Source: Latrodectus hesperus
Lineage: Eukaryota > Arthropoda > Arachnida > Araneae > Theridiidae
Direction: 5' to 3'
Length of the DNA: 64,000 nucleotides
NCBI GenBank assembly: GCA_037975125.1
Contig: CM075857.1
Span: forward strand, 73,799,345 to 73,863,344
Each line of letters opens with the position of its first letter. Position 1 is the stretch's first letter. The notes below the pieces were generated by a model. The model had not been told where the DNA came from. It did not search any database and saw only the letters and a list, made by a program, of their open reading frames with translations. This document shows positions 15,721-33,400 of this stretch, one piece after another. A program made the position numbers and the translations under genes.

Positions 15721-17390
15721 ATTAGGAGAAAATGGTGTTTTTTATGTTTTATGCGTCTTACAATTGTTTTCAATGCTAAAACTATGTTTGTTTAATTTTT
15801 TTAATTATATATCATTTTAATGTTATTTTAACAAAAGTGTTTAGTTTTAAAACTTAGTCAGTTATAACGCAAAATGTTTTGAACAACTGTGTTATATTAC
15901 TTCAAATACACTTTGAATCGATATCAACCAAGAAATTTAAAAATAGATATAAAAATATTTTCCTACTCTCAATATATTGTAAATTGGGCACAGTGAAGTA
16001 AATTCACTTTGTATTAAGGAAATGACAATCACAAACTTTTAAACATAAAAAATATATTCTTGCTTGTTAAAATGTTTGAAGAACATGCAAAAATTGCGAA
16101 TCATGTTAGCTAACAAATTCATAAGACAAACACTTTAAGTTCATAGTTTTTAATAAATCCACTTTGATTAATATATTTAACAGACAGTTTAATTTCAAAT
16201 GTTAGGATTTAATAAATGTTTTAACAGACCTAACTACTGATTATATCATTTCATAATTAAATTCGGGAGTTTAATCTTTCAATGACTTATTGCCCAAAGT
16301 GTCAATGATAATAAAGGATAATACATGCTAATATTTTGGGAACATCATATTTAGTTACTTGTCAATTTTATAGCTGATAAGTAATTTATATCCAAATCTG
16401 GTGATATTTAACGCTAAATCATATTAAGTAATCTCAAACTCATTACTAATTGATAATTCATTATTTACAAAGATATACTTTAAGTTATGGTACTTAAGTT
16501 TTACAAATTTTTAAAGCTAAAATACTAATTCTTTCACCATTGTGTTTAACGAAATGGAATAAATGACACTTTTTAATGTTTTGAAAGATATTAGGTAGCG
16601 AATAAATTATCTTTAAGATAAAAAAAATTTCATTGAGCTATTTGCAGAAATAGTAAATCTGTTTTTTATTTTCTTTTAATTTTTGCTTAATTGTATTAAT
16701 TTTTAAATATTTTGAAAAAAAGGTATGGGGGGAGGAGTAAGATTAATGAAGAGAAAAACAAATCGAATAAGAAAAAAGTTTAAACTAATTTGGCACAACT
16801 ACTACAAACTAATCACTACAATTGGCCGAATGACCTGTCGAATGGTTTTTGCTCTGGTTTTCGATTCAACAGTTTGTGGGTTCTATTCTTACTTTGTATT
16901 AGGTTGTTCGTAGTGGCTTTTAAAAAGTCTGAAAAAACCGTAAGTCCTTATCTCATGTCAAAAAAAATGACCGTTGAGAGATAAAATTAACCAAAACAAG
17001 AGTACTACTATTGTAGCACTAATAGAGCAACTTTGGAAACGTTTCTGGAGACAGTTAACTTGTTATCAGGGGTCTCATTAGATAGTTTTGTCCACATTCG
17101 ATTGAGTTTTCATCTGGAGATCAGGTTAATAGTTCAGCGTGTTGAATATCTTCATTTTCAACTGCTGTCAGACAGCTATAGTCTACGATTTAGAGCTAAC
17201 ATCCATGAAGATAAACTCCAGACTAATAACAACTCTAAAAAACACACATGAGAAAGGATAACCTAAAAGGATTAAAAGCGATGAGTAAGTAATATGGTGC
17301 ACCAATATTTGGACCACCTTGATAAATTTGTAATATTAAATTTAGTGCGTTTACCAAATGTGATTATACAGAAACAAAAATTCCACCACT
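15721..17390. other. mixed AT-rich DNA; moderately complex block 16.72-17.25 kb
   Basis: 15.72-16.7 kb is plain AT-rich sequence. 16725-17251 is less AT-rich and holds three overlapping short + strand frames (62, 64 and 72 codons), none with recognisable motifs. Near 17167-17179 there is a small palindrome, GCTGTC-A-GACAGC. No function assigned. Confidence 0.4.
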
Positions 17391-17391
17391 T

Positions 17392-17703
17392 TCAAATTAT
17401 GCATTCGAAGATAGTGGTGGATAATCTTTCGATGATATTTGGCTGTCTTTCTAAAGATGGATAAGCATTAAAAGTCATAGTCAGACTAAATTTGCTTTCA
17501 TCCTTAGAGAGCTTCCTCAAAGCTCACTTTCCCTGTTTTATTGTTCCCAGTACCACAGAAAACAGCCTTTTTGATAAGCAGGTGTTAATGTCATATTCAG
17601 TTTTAGTAACAGTTTTAGTTTCTGTATAATAAATCGTATTAGTCTCATAAATAGACTGGCATTTGAAGCCTCCTGGCACGGTAAAATGTATACTCTTTTG
17701 TAT
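17392..17703 (-). other. possible decayed coding remnant, unidentified
   Basis: On the minus strand, 59 codons are open from 17703 to 17527. After a single TGA (17524-17526) the same frame stays open for 43 more codons to 17395. The translated text has mixed composition (for example FTVPGGFKCQSIYETNTIYY and KDESKFSLTMTFNAYPSLER) rather than the K/N/I/F monotony of random AT-rich frames. I do not recognise a family. It could be an ancient pseudogene, a retroelement fragment or chance; further short protein-like pieces occur on the same strand at about 17.84-18.05 and 19.0-19.15 kb in shifting frames. Confidence 0.15.
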
Positions 17704-20030
17704 TCATCTCAATATTTCTCCAACTGTCTATTCTTCAGGACTTTAAAACTCTGTACAAGTCACCATCCACGCACAACATAATCTTTCATCACCATGATTT
17801 TATTAGATTATCTCTATTACGCTATTGAACAGATAATCTAGTAGTTAAAATGCTCTCTCCATACTAATAAAGTAATACAGTAAGCGATCTTGAATTCAGC
17901 AAACACATTACGCATATTTTGATTTTCCTGCAATTTCTTGATATTTCAAACTCGGGTAAAGTCTTGCAGGTATTTTCCACAGGATGTTTTGTTTGATTTT
18001 TTCACACGATATTTTAATTTGCCACGTGACATGCCAATTTTTCTGAGTCATTCTTAACCTTGTATAACAGCTTATATTTGCATAAATAATGTTAAATTTT
18101 ATTAAACATGCAATTCTGATTTAAAATAAAGTGTAATTTTTTTATGATAAAATTATTTTTACTTTATACTCTACTGACAGTACTTATTTATTGCTATTTT
18201 CAATCTTTACAAGCATATTTATTTAAAGAAGAAACTGCAGCAAAAACCAAGTGCTTTACTAAAAAGGGCTTGAGTTAAATTCACATTTCTTAATAAAGAA
18301 TATAACAAATTGCAATGATATAAATTTCTTAACAAAAGGAATAACAAAAGACTTTCTACTTTTATTTCTATAAATAAATGTATGAACTAAGAATAGAGAA
18401 TATGATAATCATACAATTTCCTTATAGCATGAGATTTCCTTATTTATTATGGTTACATTAGATTGGTATATGTTATTATTTAATTTTGTATGTAACTCTG
18501 TTTTTGTAAAGAATGATAATTTTAGTTAATCTTGAAAAAAATGGGTAGTAAAGTGCATTAAAAAAATGGTCTGAGTTTTCATCCAGTTGCAGCATTCATT
18601 TTAACTACGTAACTAGCATCATGTACGGCCGGCAGCAGTTGTAGAAGCTTATTTTTTCCAATTATCCTAAAAACATTTCCATCTGCCATTAAGATAATTC
18701 CATTTAAACTCTAAATATTAGAAGAGTCAACTGTTGTAGTTTTATAGACGATCATCATGGCTTTCAAAAAATTGGCAACTTATAATGTTCAGTAATTAAA
18801 TCACCTTCTTTTTGGTTCAGTTTATCATCTTATTCATGTATCTGTTGTTTGAAACCAGCGGTTAATCAGCATTTATTTGGCAGAGATATACACCACTACC
18901 CCTGTAATGATTCTCCTACAACAGCAAGTTTTATAATTATCCTGTACAAAGTTTTGAGATAATGCAAAGACATTTTAATTCCACTCTTCAGTCTGAATCA
19001 TTACCCTCCATGATACGTCACGCTAGATCAATTTTATTCACGATATCCCATGGTTTCATATGGTTATATATCCATGCATTACCTCTGTGATATTGAAGCA
19101 TTTTTTGACAAACTTTTCCTCCATTAAAAATATCTGAAACATGTATACCTTAAAATATCGGCGATTTGGAGTAAAAGTTAATATATCACAGTAAAAAACT
19201 ATATCATAATATGGCATTATCAATCTTTATCACTTATTACATAAGCGTACTAAGTAAGTAATTTGAAAGGGTTAGCTTTAACAATATTAATTCGGGCATT
19301 CAATGCCCAATTTTCCACCGTTAATAGATCCAACAACTTTGAAGTTTTAATCATTATATCACTTGAATATGAATTTTGTATACGAATATTTAATCTTGAT
19401 TATTTAAATTATCTATAACTGAAATAATAATGTAGTTCCTTTAGATATTTTTGAATAAATTGACAATTTGATTATGGCTAATGCATGGCAGAAAAATGCA
19501 TGACTACTAATCTAGGGGGCGGAATATTTCTTCGGAAACATCCAAATGTTCTGCTATAAGGAATGGTCATCACAAGAAACTTCACAGTTATTTTTATTCA
19601 GATTATTTTAAGCAGTTGCAAAGCTTCTTCAAAAAATAAACCGTAAATATCATAAGCTAACACTGTATTTTGTCTGCTATTATACAATAACCTCATAAAA
19701 TATAATTTAATTTGAACCCTGCCATCTTCTCCTGCTAACTAGTTTTCACCAAATATAATTGCGTCTATTATAACCAAGCTAATTTTTCCCATTTATCCAG
19801 TTTCCAACAAATATATTTCAGCGCATTTAATTCTTATATTTCTCAGTTCATTTAATTAAATATCAACGGTTTTTGCAAACTATCACAATGGTTACTAGTT
19901 TTAATTGCCGTACTATTTCCAACTGTTAACACAGATTATTCAACACAAATGATTCTAAAGGTACAGTTTACCATGATGAGACTGTGTGGGGACCAATTCC
20001 TTAAACTGTAAACTCTTAGATATATCGTGA
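17704..20030. other. non-coding DNA, slightly more complex than average
   Basis: No intact frame. The sequence is less repetitive and somewhat GC-richer between 17.7 and 19.15 kb than in neighbouring regions. It contains a CGGCCGGCAG stretch near 18627-18636 and short minus-strand protein-like fragments separated by stops. No transposon ends were found. Confidence 0.35.
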
Positions 20031-20040
20031 GCTGGGAAGA

Positions 20041-20345
20041 TGATGAATTTCTTAACAATTTCTAACACTGTGTGCCTCAAATAACTGGCTCAGACCTAGA
20101 CTCACCATTTAAAGCCTATTAGTTACAGATGGACATAATTACAACAGAAGTTATTTCATATTACTGTTAAGAAATTAATCTTGTTAAACAATTTATCAGG
20201 TGATAAATTCCTTAATAGTTCTAAAATTTCATGCCTAAAATAATTAGCTCTTACCAAGATTCGCCATTTAAAGTCTATTAGTTGCCTTCATATGAAAATA
20301 TATAATCACAACAAAAATATTTCATATCTATCACTAAAATATAAA
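20041..20345. repeat. diverged tandem duplication, unit about 160 bp
   Basis: A segment starting TGATGAATTTCTTAACAATT at 20041 recurs as TGATAAATTCCTTAATAGTT at 20201. Both continue in parallel through CACCATTTAAAGCCTATTAGTT and GCCATTTAAAGTCTATTAGTT, then (A/T)TAATTACAACA/ATAATCACAACA and ATTTCATAT. Copies are about 20041-20176 and 20201-20345, with visible substitutions and small indels. No coding content. Confidence 0.75.
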
Positions 20346-20969
20346 GAGAAAGCTTGATAAGCTTCTGACATTTAGACACTGAATACCATCAAGACCATTT
20401 CATAGTACTAACTAGTTATGTTACGAATGGATTAATGTTGGAATGCTAACTTTCCATAACGATTCTTTTTAATTTGAAAGTAAACAATGAAAATCGAAAT
20501 TAATTTTGAGATATCAAATACAGAGGTATAACTTCTTTTCCACTCATAAAAATTTTTGCTATTATATAATAGTAATTCTAGAAGGGTAATGAGAGAAAAT
20601 GCCTCCACCTGACGCATTTAATGCTATTGATGTAAATGGTAATTTATTTGTAATGTAAATGATATAATTTAATAATAAATGATAATAAATTGATGTAATG
20701 TAAATGAATATAAGTATGTGTGTGAGCTGTTTTGTTGTTGTTTTAATTATGATAATTTAAGTTTAAATTCCTACTAATTGCTATAAAATGCTAACTGTTA
20801 TTTAAATATCATAAGTTCATCAATAAGTTTCATTACTAAAAAACATTTATATTATTTTGGAAGAATACTTTTGATTCGAACACATGTACAGCAAGTGTAT
20901 TAAAAATGTTTCCACCATACGAGATTATAGTCTCCTGAATAAAGAAGATACCTTATCACGACATCGATG

Positions 20970-21500
20970 AATTGTCTTCCGAATCATCTTTCCCGGTGAT
21001 GAATCGAAATTCGTTTTTCTTATTTTTGTTTTTTAAGTTTTGGAAAAATAAAGAACAAGATAGAGAAAAGAATATCCAGGGTGGAGCCTATGGTGTCTAT
21101 TCGCCCAACCGCTTCAAATATGCATCTCCATTCCTCGAACCTGAATGGTTCTTTCGGTTTCGTGACATCAGCTTCGGAGCCACTAATGCATCATCATAAT
21201 GGCACGCCATTATAATCATAAAGCCACTTACCGAAAATGGTTTGAAGCAGATTACGTTTTAACTTTTTATTTTTATCGTTATTGATGAATAACATTTTTA
21301 TAGCGATGTTCTTCGTCCAGAGGACGTAGATCGACCTTGAAAGGTAATTGTTAATTGTACGTTCGTCGCTTTTTCAGCCCCTAGATGGCAATAGATTCTT
21401 TTTCGTTTTTTTTTTATTTTTTTATTTTTTATTTTTAGATATTGTAGTCTGGAAAGAGAGCCTACATTTTTAGCCCCATCAAATGATAAATGTAATTAAA
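20970..21500. promoter_or_regulatory. possible regulatory island with paired PHO/YY1-like sites
   Basis: This block is richer in GC and CpG than its flanks. It carries a divergent pair, ATAATGGC (21196-21203) and GCCATTAT (21206-21213), separated by 2 bp; GCCAT is the core bound by Pleiohomeotic/YY1. Nearby are ATATGCAT (octamer-like, about 21119), AATGCATCATCAT and GAAAGAGAGC (GAGA-factor-like, 21452-21461). A 75-codon frame (20972-21199, MSSESSFPVMNRN...) crosses the block but has no domain I know. Coding and regulatory explanations are both open; regulatory is preferred because the frame ends at the densest motif cluster. Confidence 0.27.
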
Positions 21501-23600
21501 ATAGGAATGGGTGATTAGTCATATGAAGAACTGCCATATTTAGGAATAAATCGTTTTGTTGTATTTAATGACTTCCTCAATTGGTATAACTTACAATTAA
21601 TGTTCACGCAATTACCTAAAGGGTAATTAATATGTTAATCAAACTGTTATGTGAATGCTAGTGTTAAGTTTTAATAAAAAACTTATTTGCGTGATCTTAT
21701 ATCACATTTTTTTGGTATCAAGTGCACAAATTGCATATTTGTGGTTATAAAAATTTTCACTAGAATTATATCTCAGAACATTTTTAAACTTTTCTTATTT
21801 TTTCTCATTTTATATATATATATAATTATTTCATAATTAGTTGCCTAATTAATATTGCAAATAAAATCAACAGTGCAATTTACATAATTTAATTACAATT
21901 TTCTAACATATAGTTTGTATGTGATTAAGAAATACAAAATACACAAGTATTGTTTGATTTCGTATCATTTTGTAATTGGACAAATATTTTGCATATAATT
22001 TTGAATTTAATATTTTATGAAAAAGTATTAATTAAAATTTTAAAGGCTATATAAGATGTTAATGAATGGTGATAGCTACCAGATAGAAAAAATATATTTA
22101 ACGTTTAAAATAGAAAGTTCATTAAATAATAAGAAGACATTAATGCATTAAAAAGATAACTAAATCACCCCATAATAAGCAATCAATAAGTAATAAATTA
22201 TAGAAATACACTAATATCATAAAATAATGTATACATCATATTCTGAAATTTATATTTTTAAGAAGTTTTTAGATTTCTTTTACTAAAAACTTAAAAGGAG
22301 AAGAGTATACTGGCTATGACATTGAAATATTCAACTTGGCAACTAAGTATTTACATACATAATTTCAATTTGAAAATTTTGTCATCCCCTTCCCACCATG
22401 GTGTTAAATAATTTACAAGTTTATGAAAATATTAGAAAAGCCATCAACCACAGAATACTGTTTTACATACACTTAAAATATTGAGGAAAATGTAAAAAAC
22501 AAAAATATTTATATATTTACAAATATTCATATATTATGAAACATAGAAACAACATCAAAGAATAAATGTTCAATAATAGAGTTAAAGTGAGAAAATGGAG
22601 ATATGTAGTAAAATCTCAAATTTCCACGGAATCTTTTTTATAAAATGTTAGTTTTAGAGTAAATAAATACATGTTCATTATTGTATTTTATTTTTCCCCC
22701 TTACAATATATTAAATTATTATTGTTACTTTTGAATGGAAAGATTTAAAAAAAAATTTCCCTCATTAGTAGAGAAAGTTATAAGTCCTCGCTTTTTCTAA
22801 TTTAGAACACATGTTAAAATTAATTACCAAAGGTATGCTTCAAATTATATTTTAAAAGGCATCTTTGCATTAATTTTCATTAAGAAAAAAATTATTATAC
22901 GGATTAAAAGTCACAGAATAATTCTTAAAAGCTTACAACAATTTTAATAAAGAAATTGAAAAATGTATGCAATTTAATTAATTTTTCTATCTGTTATTGG
23001 CTATGATAGTTGACTCTCATTAATACAAAAAATATTTAATTTTTTTTCAGTATAAAAACAAAACGTACAATAAAATATGTGCAATATTTATCATTATTAA
23101 AATTTAATAATGAACAGAAATAATATGTAGAATAAATAAATTTGGGTCATGCCAGTAGGAACTTGCAAAATATGAAAAAGTGCACAAATTTACGTAAAAA
23201 AACTATCTTAAAAATATTTCTACGTATATACAAAAACCCATTTTTTTATATTAATAGCAAGCTCTCAAATGCGGTGCATAAAATATTAAATTTATTTATA
23301 AATAATTAAATTAAATTTAAAATCACTTAATCTTTCTAAACAAATTTTTTAAGCTTTTGACGTTTTTTTATTATTATATAATTTGTAATATGCATTATAT
23401 AAAATAGTATATTTTAAACTTCTGAATTTTAAATGTAAAAGGATGACTTATTGGTGATAACAAAAATATCAGCCTTAAATAGATGGCGAGTTACGGGGCT
23501 TTAAATTATTTTGTCATTAAATATACACTGAATATACATAAGTCGTATTATGAAATTTCTAGTTGAACTACTTTGGCATCGCTTAGAAAAAAAACTTTGT
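21501..23600. other. AT-rich non-coding DNA, nothing recognised
   Basis: Low-complexity AT-rich DNA with a 7-unit TA run near 21812-21825. The T-tract plus CAG at about 23038-23050 resembles a splice acceptor but is followed by a stop within about 20 codons in the best frame. Confidence 0.55.
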
Positions 23601-23607
23601 ACGATCG

Positions 23608-23913
23608 TTGAAATGTATCATTAAGTCCACCGTGTGTAAATTGTCTTCTGAAAAGACCTTTACTCTCGTATCGCAAGCGTGGACTCCCAGTAAACTCTCA
23701 AGCACCCACCAAATAGTCCTGCATGCAAAAAGTGTGAGTGCAACACTTATCTTCTATTACCATAGAATGATAGAATCGAACAAGGGATTTTGCGTTCTGC
23801 AGACAGTATCCTACTTTTCAGAAACATCAGCAAATACGAAACTTTCAAGCAACAGGAGGAGTTATCAAAATATTGAGGTTACAAACTTACAAGAAAACAT
23901 AGCAGCTTTTTGA
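23608..23913 (+). other. unidentified 101-codon open frame
   Basis: The longest frame outside repeats and SINE. It runs from ATG to TGA in a local patch that is less AT-rich than its surroundings. The translation (MKCIIKSTVCKLSSEKTFTL...) is Ser/Thr-rich, with no membrane segment, signal peptide or motif I recognise. Flanks show no clear promoter or splice signals. A 101-codon open stretch in DNA of this composition is somewhat unusual but expected occasionally across six frames of 64 kb. It may be a lone exon, a pseudogene piece or chance. Confidence 0.17.
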
Positions 23914-24700
23914 GCTATAATGCACATATTTATTAATAAATTTTCTCAAATTATAAACAGAAGAAGCTCAGAGCAATATGAAGGTAAAATAGCTTTTGTT
24001 ATAGCGTGAGACCAGAGTTTGATATTAATCTTTGTTAAATAGCAAGACATGGATGGTGTATTTTTACTTTCGCTATGCAGATTCTCTTAGGAATTCTCAG
24101 GGTTTCATCCTTTGCAACATGTCATTTTGGCTGATTACCTCCAAAAATTCCTTCTTGAACTCTATAAAGAATATTAAAATTTTATTCATGTTCAAAATGT
24201 CATAGAAGAGTCTAGAACAGTTTTTGTCTTTAATACATGGGATGAAAGTTATAAAAATAAATAATAAAAAAAGCATTTTCGTTATTGTTTTAAAAAATGT
24301 TTAAAATGCTATTTTTGACATTTCTTTTTAGTGTCAAAAAATGAAAATCAAGAAATTAACACCAGAACTGAAAATATTTTATTTATTGCTTCAAAAATAA
24401 GTTTAATACATAAGTATACTGGCAACATTTAAAGAATTTAAATACAACACTGAGTTACTTATACTGAATAAATTTGGTGAGAAAATATTATACCACTTAC
24501 TTTTTAATTTAATAATATTTGAATAAAAACCACAATGGCATAGTTCCATATTCGGTATATTGTTTAATTAATTAAGCAAATTAATGTTTAATTTTAAAAA
24601 ATGAAACCCATTTGGTGACTATTATTAGAAAGATGCATTAAAAATTTTTAAAAAATGTAAAAACAAATATATTTATAGTATATTTATGAATGAAATAATA
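23914..24700. other. AT-rich non-coding DNA, nothing recognised
   Basis: No frame, repeat or motif cluster stands out between the 23.6-kb frame and the AT array. Confidence 0.55.
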
Positions 24701-24703
24701 AGG

Positions 24704-29060
<4,357 letters not shown>

Positions 29061-29067
29061 AAATTCT

Positions 29068-29321
29068 GGCATAGATGCCGTATAATCCAGGATGCCAAAT
29101 TCTGAGTTTGGTGATGTTTTGGGGGATTTTGGTGTTCTGGTAACCTGTCTTCTATTACATCATAGATATGGAGGCCTATAAGAATTATGCAGTTAATTCT
29201 ATTTTGATAATCTTACTATTTATACATTATTGTACACGTCATAACATATCATTTTGGCAACATTTCTTTATCGCCAAAAAAAATCAGAATTTGTCATCCT
29301 GGATTATACGGCAGCTGTGCC
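29068..29321. mobile_element. 254-bp MITE-like element with 38-bp terminal inverted repeats
   Basis: The left arm 29068-29105 begins GGCATAGATGCCGTATAATC and the right arm 29284-29321, read inward, begins GGCACAGCTGCCGTATAATC. The arms match at 35 of 38 positions, and weaker similarity continues inward past a T-run. The roughly 178-bp interior has only a 62-codon frame (29168-29356) that runs out through the right arm, so it does not encode its own transposase. This is the structure of a non-autonomous DNA transposon. The arm text resembles pogo/Tigger-type ends, but no clean target-site duplication is visible (flanks AAATTCT and AAACTTT are only roughly alike), so the superfamily is unassigned. 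Confidence 0.85.
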
Positions 29322-30430
29322 AAACTTTTTTCTTCATTAAACTTTTTTATCGATAATTAATTTCCAGATTTATAAAAACTAAGCAAGTTAAATTTAATTT
29401 ATGAATGAATATTAAGTTATCTTTTAACATGGCAACCAAAGTAAAATATATGCAGTCGATTTCGATTGCATATATTTGTCGAAAATTCATTGTGGCCTTT
29501 CAAGAAGATATTGTTTTTCAGACTGGTAAGTACTGAATTCGATACTTGTTACGAAGCTGCTTGGTACTAATCACTGATGTTATCAATGTCGCGATTCAGA
29601 TTTCTAATTGCAAATGTGTTAGATAATACATTTTCTATAATTTCTTTTTTAATAATTTTTTTCTTCGGCCCAGTCCTTTTGAAAAAAGCACTCCAAAAAT
29701 TACTCAGTGAAAATATTTGAAATACTTCACATATTTTAATTACTACGCGAACCATTATAAAAAATTTATATTTTAGATATTACGAAACATTTACACATTT
29801 TTACAACTTAACACCCGTGACAGATTACTGAATTTAAAGTTCTTTATGAACTACATACACTGAAATATTTTATTAATATTTTCTGACTTTTACCTAGAGC
29901 CGTCACGCAGAATAGATAAATAATGAAAATAAGTCTTGAACAGTAGTGTGTTGTAATATTTTATTAATACAAATAATACTAAATTTTATTTTTCCAAAGA
30001 AAGCTTTTAATAATGAAAATAAATTTTTTTTAAAACAATAAATTATAGAAAATAAAAAAATATAATTCAAAATGAGAATTGATGTAAAAGAAAATTCCAA
30101 AATAATCGTAACAAATAATATAATTAAAATCCAAATGAATCATCAGAAGCAAAATGTTAATTGCTTAAATATTCATTGAAAGGGCATAAGAAATAAAAAA
30201 CAAAGGCTAAGATGATGACAAAAATTATTTATTAATATATGAAGAAATGAAACGCTTTAAAGCTATACTTTATTAAATTTATTATATTATTGATTTAATT
30301 ATTTATTCTTTAAAAGCAGTTTTTGTCTCAATTCTGCTAATTTGTTGAAGAATTTAATGTTCTTTCTGAAAAAAAACACCAATTATTATTTTTAAATTTA
30401 TTAACACTCATTAACGTAAGTGATACATAA
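29322..30430. other. AT-rich non-coding DNA, nothing recognised
   Basis: Two minus-strand frames (29567-29755 and 29903-30100) are hydrophobic or Lys/Ile-rich and look like composition-driven noise. Confidence 0.5.
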
Positions 30431-30468
30431 TTGAGTATATATATATGTGTGTGTGTGTGTGTACTCAA
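30431..30468. repeat. (TA)n(TG)n tract bracketed by 7-bp inverted arms
   Basis: TTGAGTA (30431-30437) and TACTCAA (30462-30468) are perfect reverse complements flanking a TATATATATATGTGTGTG-type tract of 24 bp. The unit could form a short hairpin or be chance. Confidence 0.6.
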
Positions 30469-33400
30469 GTCAACAAAAGCGCAATTTGATCTCAGTAAAT
30501 GTATTAATAATTGTGTCTCCTGTACATACCTTATATATCCAATTTCAGAAATCTATTCTATTATTATTTATTGAATAATGAAGCTATCATTTATAACAAA
30601 ACACTTCAATATTTAACATGCAAATATATTAATTAAGACTCTATTCTTATTATAATTCCTAATCTTATAACCAAATGCAGAAAAAAATTCATATTATTAA
30701 GCTGTATAATACTGTAACACAAAATAATTTGCATAGTTGGACAAAATAATTTGTTCCTTTGTTATAATAATTGGAATATGCGGAAGTGCTTCTTGAAAAT
30801 AATAGAGAAAGACTAATTATTTTTAGGAATGACAATATTTAATTAGATATCGTATATTTTCTTCCAAACGCATTTAAATTTTCGGGTAACATTTGCTAAA
30901 TATTTATATGGAAATAAATATAGAAATAATTCATTTAAAGAATAAGAACTAATAATATTCAAGCCATAGTTTTAAAAAGTAAATTTATTTTCCTACACGG
31001 TTACTATATTTTCAATGTAAAAACTTTTGTTAGAGTTGAAATAAGTACATTAAATTTTTCTGATAAATATGATTAATGTATAGAATCTAATAACACTTGA
31101 ATATTTGACTTCTCTGTTGATTTAAAATGAGATATAAAATTATTTCTTATTAAATTATAGACTCGCAAATTACCCCTAGGTTTAAGAAATATTCTCACTT
31201 TTCTAAAGCGCAAAATCTTTGGTATGAAAAAAACATTTCATTGAAATCTGGAAAGAAATATTAAATAAATTATAAATATGTTACATCCACCAACTTAAAA
31301 TATACTTGGAAATATTTCATATTTTTCATTGATCTCAAGCAAATACTACATTTTATATGTTTTTATAATGACATTCATAAGCCCTTAATTTGAAAATATC
31401 ATAGATTCGATTTATTACATGCCATAAGCATGAAATGTTATCTTGAAATTAAAAATGTAACTTAATTTAAATTTTTTATCTTATTTTTTCTGGTTAAAAT
31501 TGTGGTATTATTATTATTTTAAAAAAGGAATCTTTTATTTTAAGAGTTCTCTATAAGTACGAAATTTTAATTATTTGCTAATTAGAATGATTCAAATTTA
31601 TTATGACTAGAAAAAATTAATATTACTTTATGTAAAAATAATTGAATAAAAAGACATTGTATTAGAAGCTACTTTTGTTAATTTTTTTGATATTTTACAC
31701 CGATTTGATTATAACTTAACACACACGTAAAACTTTTCAGTATTGCTTTGATAAATGCAATATCATGATACATATTTAATACACATTTATCAACAAATTT
31801 ATATGCTTTGCATTTTTTCAATATATTTTCTATGAATCTGAAAAAAATAATTAGTGAATAATTATTTTAGCTGAATTGTGCACTTAAAAAGCTGATGTGT
31901 TTTTTTTATACTCCATGAATAGTGTTCAGTCTCCAGTAGGATAAAATGTACCTGAAAAATAGAGAGAAAGATTCATAAATCTGAAGCAGCAAAGTTTATT
32001 CATTGTCATTTTTATTTTATTCTTGATCTACAAGTGAATAAAAAAAGCGATCAAATTGCTATCAACTGCTTTACATGTAGTACTATTAATAAAAATTACG
32101 TTTCGAATTATTTGAACATTGATTTTAAAAATTCATAATGGCTAATAAGAAAATATGAGGCATCTGGGAAAATAGGGGTATTTTTCCTAATGCTTAAAAA
32201 ATTATCAGACTTTGTACAAAGATATTGCAGCATTCAAGCAATAAGAATCCATTTATACAAAAATGTTTTTAACAAATCTTAAAATAATTTTTTCTTTGAA
32301 TCCCTGAAGTGCTAACTAAAAATTTCTAAATAATTTAAACTTTTCATTCTTCAGAACAATAAAATAAATTTTTTAATTTAAATTTTCATACACATTTATG
32401 TTAAAACATCATAGAATATTAATTTCTGTATAACATATTTACTATATTATTTCGTGCAAAATAAATACATTTTGTTTCCATAACATGCGTCACAGTACTT
32501 TAATAATATTATAACGGCCAACTTTTGTACCGTTTGCTAAAAATCAAAATAAAAAGTTAATATATCTGATGCATGAAAATGTAACAGTTTTATAACAGTT
32601 TTAAAAAAATATCTTTTCACATAGCAGTCTCGCGAACAATAAAATGAAAAGATTAAACTCTATAGTGACCTATTAAATGAAAAAAAATTGTTAAAGTTAC
32701 TAGGTTTGATCTCATACATCATTTAACAGCAGGAAATGGTTTAATGTAAGTCTGATTTCTACTTACCGATTTGGGAGCTTTCCAAAACTTCTTTTTTTTT
32801 TACCATGGAAATACAGTCCAGTCTTGAAAAGTCCTTAACTATTTTGTTATCCGAAAATAATATGCGTGAGCGTGCATGAATGCCTGTATAAATAAATAAT
32901 TTCTAGCTTTTAAAAACTCTAAATTTTAACTATATAAATAATTTCTAATAAATTATACTTGTATTGCTTTTCATACTACTTTTTCAAGATGTTTTCCTTT
33001 TTTAAAAAATTCACAATATTCAATTGAAAACTATTTGTCTTAAGCAAAGAGAAAATATTACTTTAGTTAATTATTTTTACTATTATTCTCTCCAAATTAG
33101 CTGAATATCGTAAAGTTGAAATTGCTTGTAATCTTTTTTTCAATTTCTGAAAATTATTAGATATTATGTTCACAGTTTTATAACTATAAAAGTAACGAAA
33201 TTTGTGAACTTAGCAACTAAAAATACAAAATTAAAGTAAAATTTAATAAACTTAATAATAAAATTATTAATAAGTAAAAATAAATATTTGTTAAAAGTAT
33301 ATAATTTATTCAAAAAATTCATTAAAATTGAATACTTTAAAAAATGTTCTCGAAAATTAAACTTATAAGAAAATTTTAAAATAAACTTTAGTTAATGACA

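Noticed and set aside
23036..23050. T-tract plus CAG as a splice acceptor, also at about 3250, 13983, 46880 and 55018
   Set aside because: Such strings are common by chance in T-rich DNA, and the following frames close quickly or lack protein-like composition.
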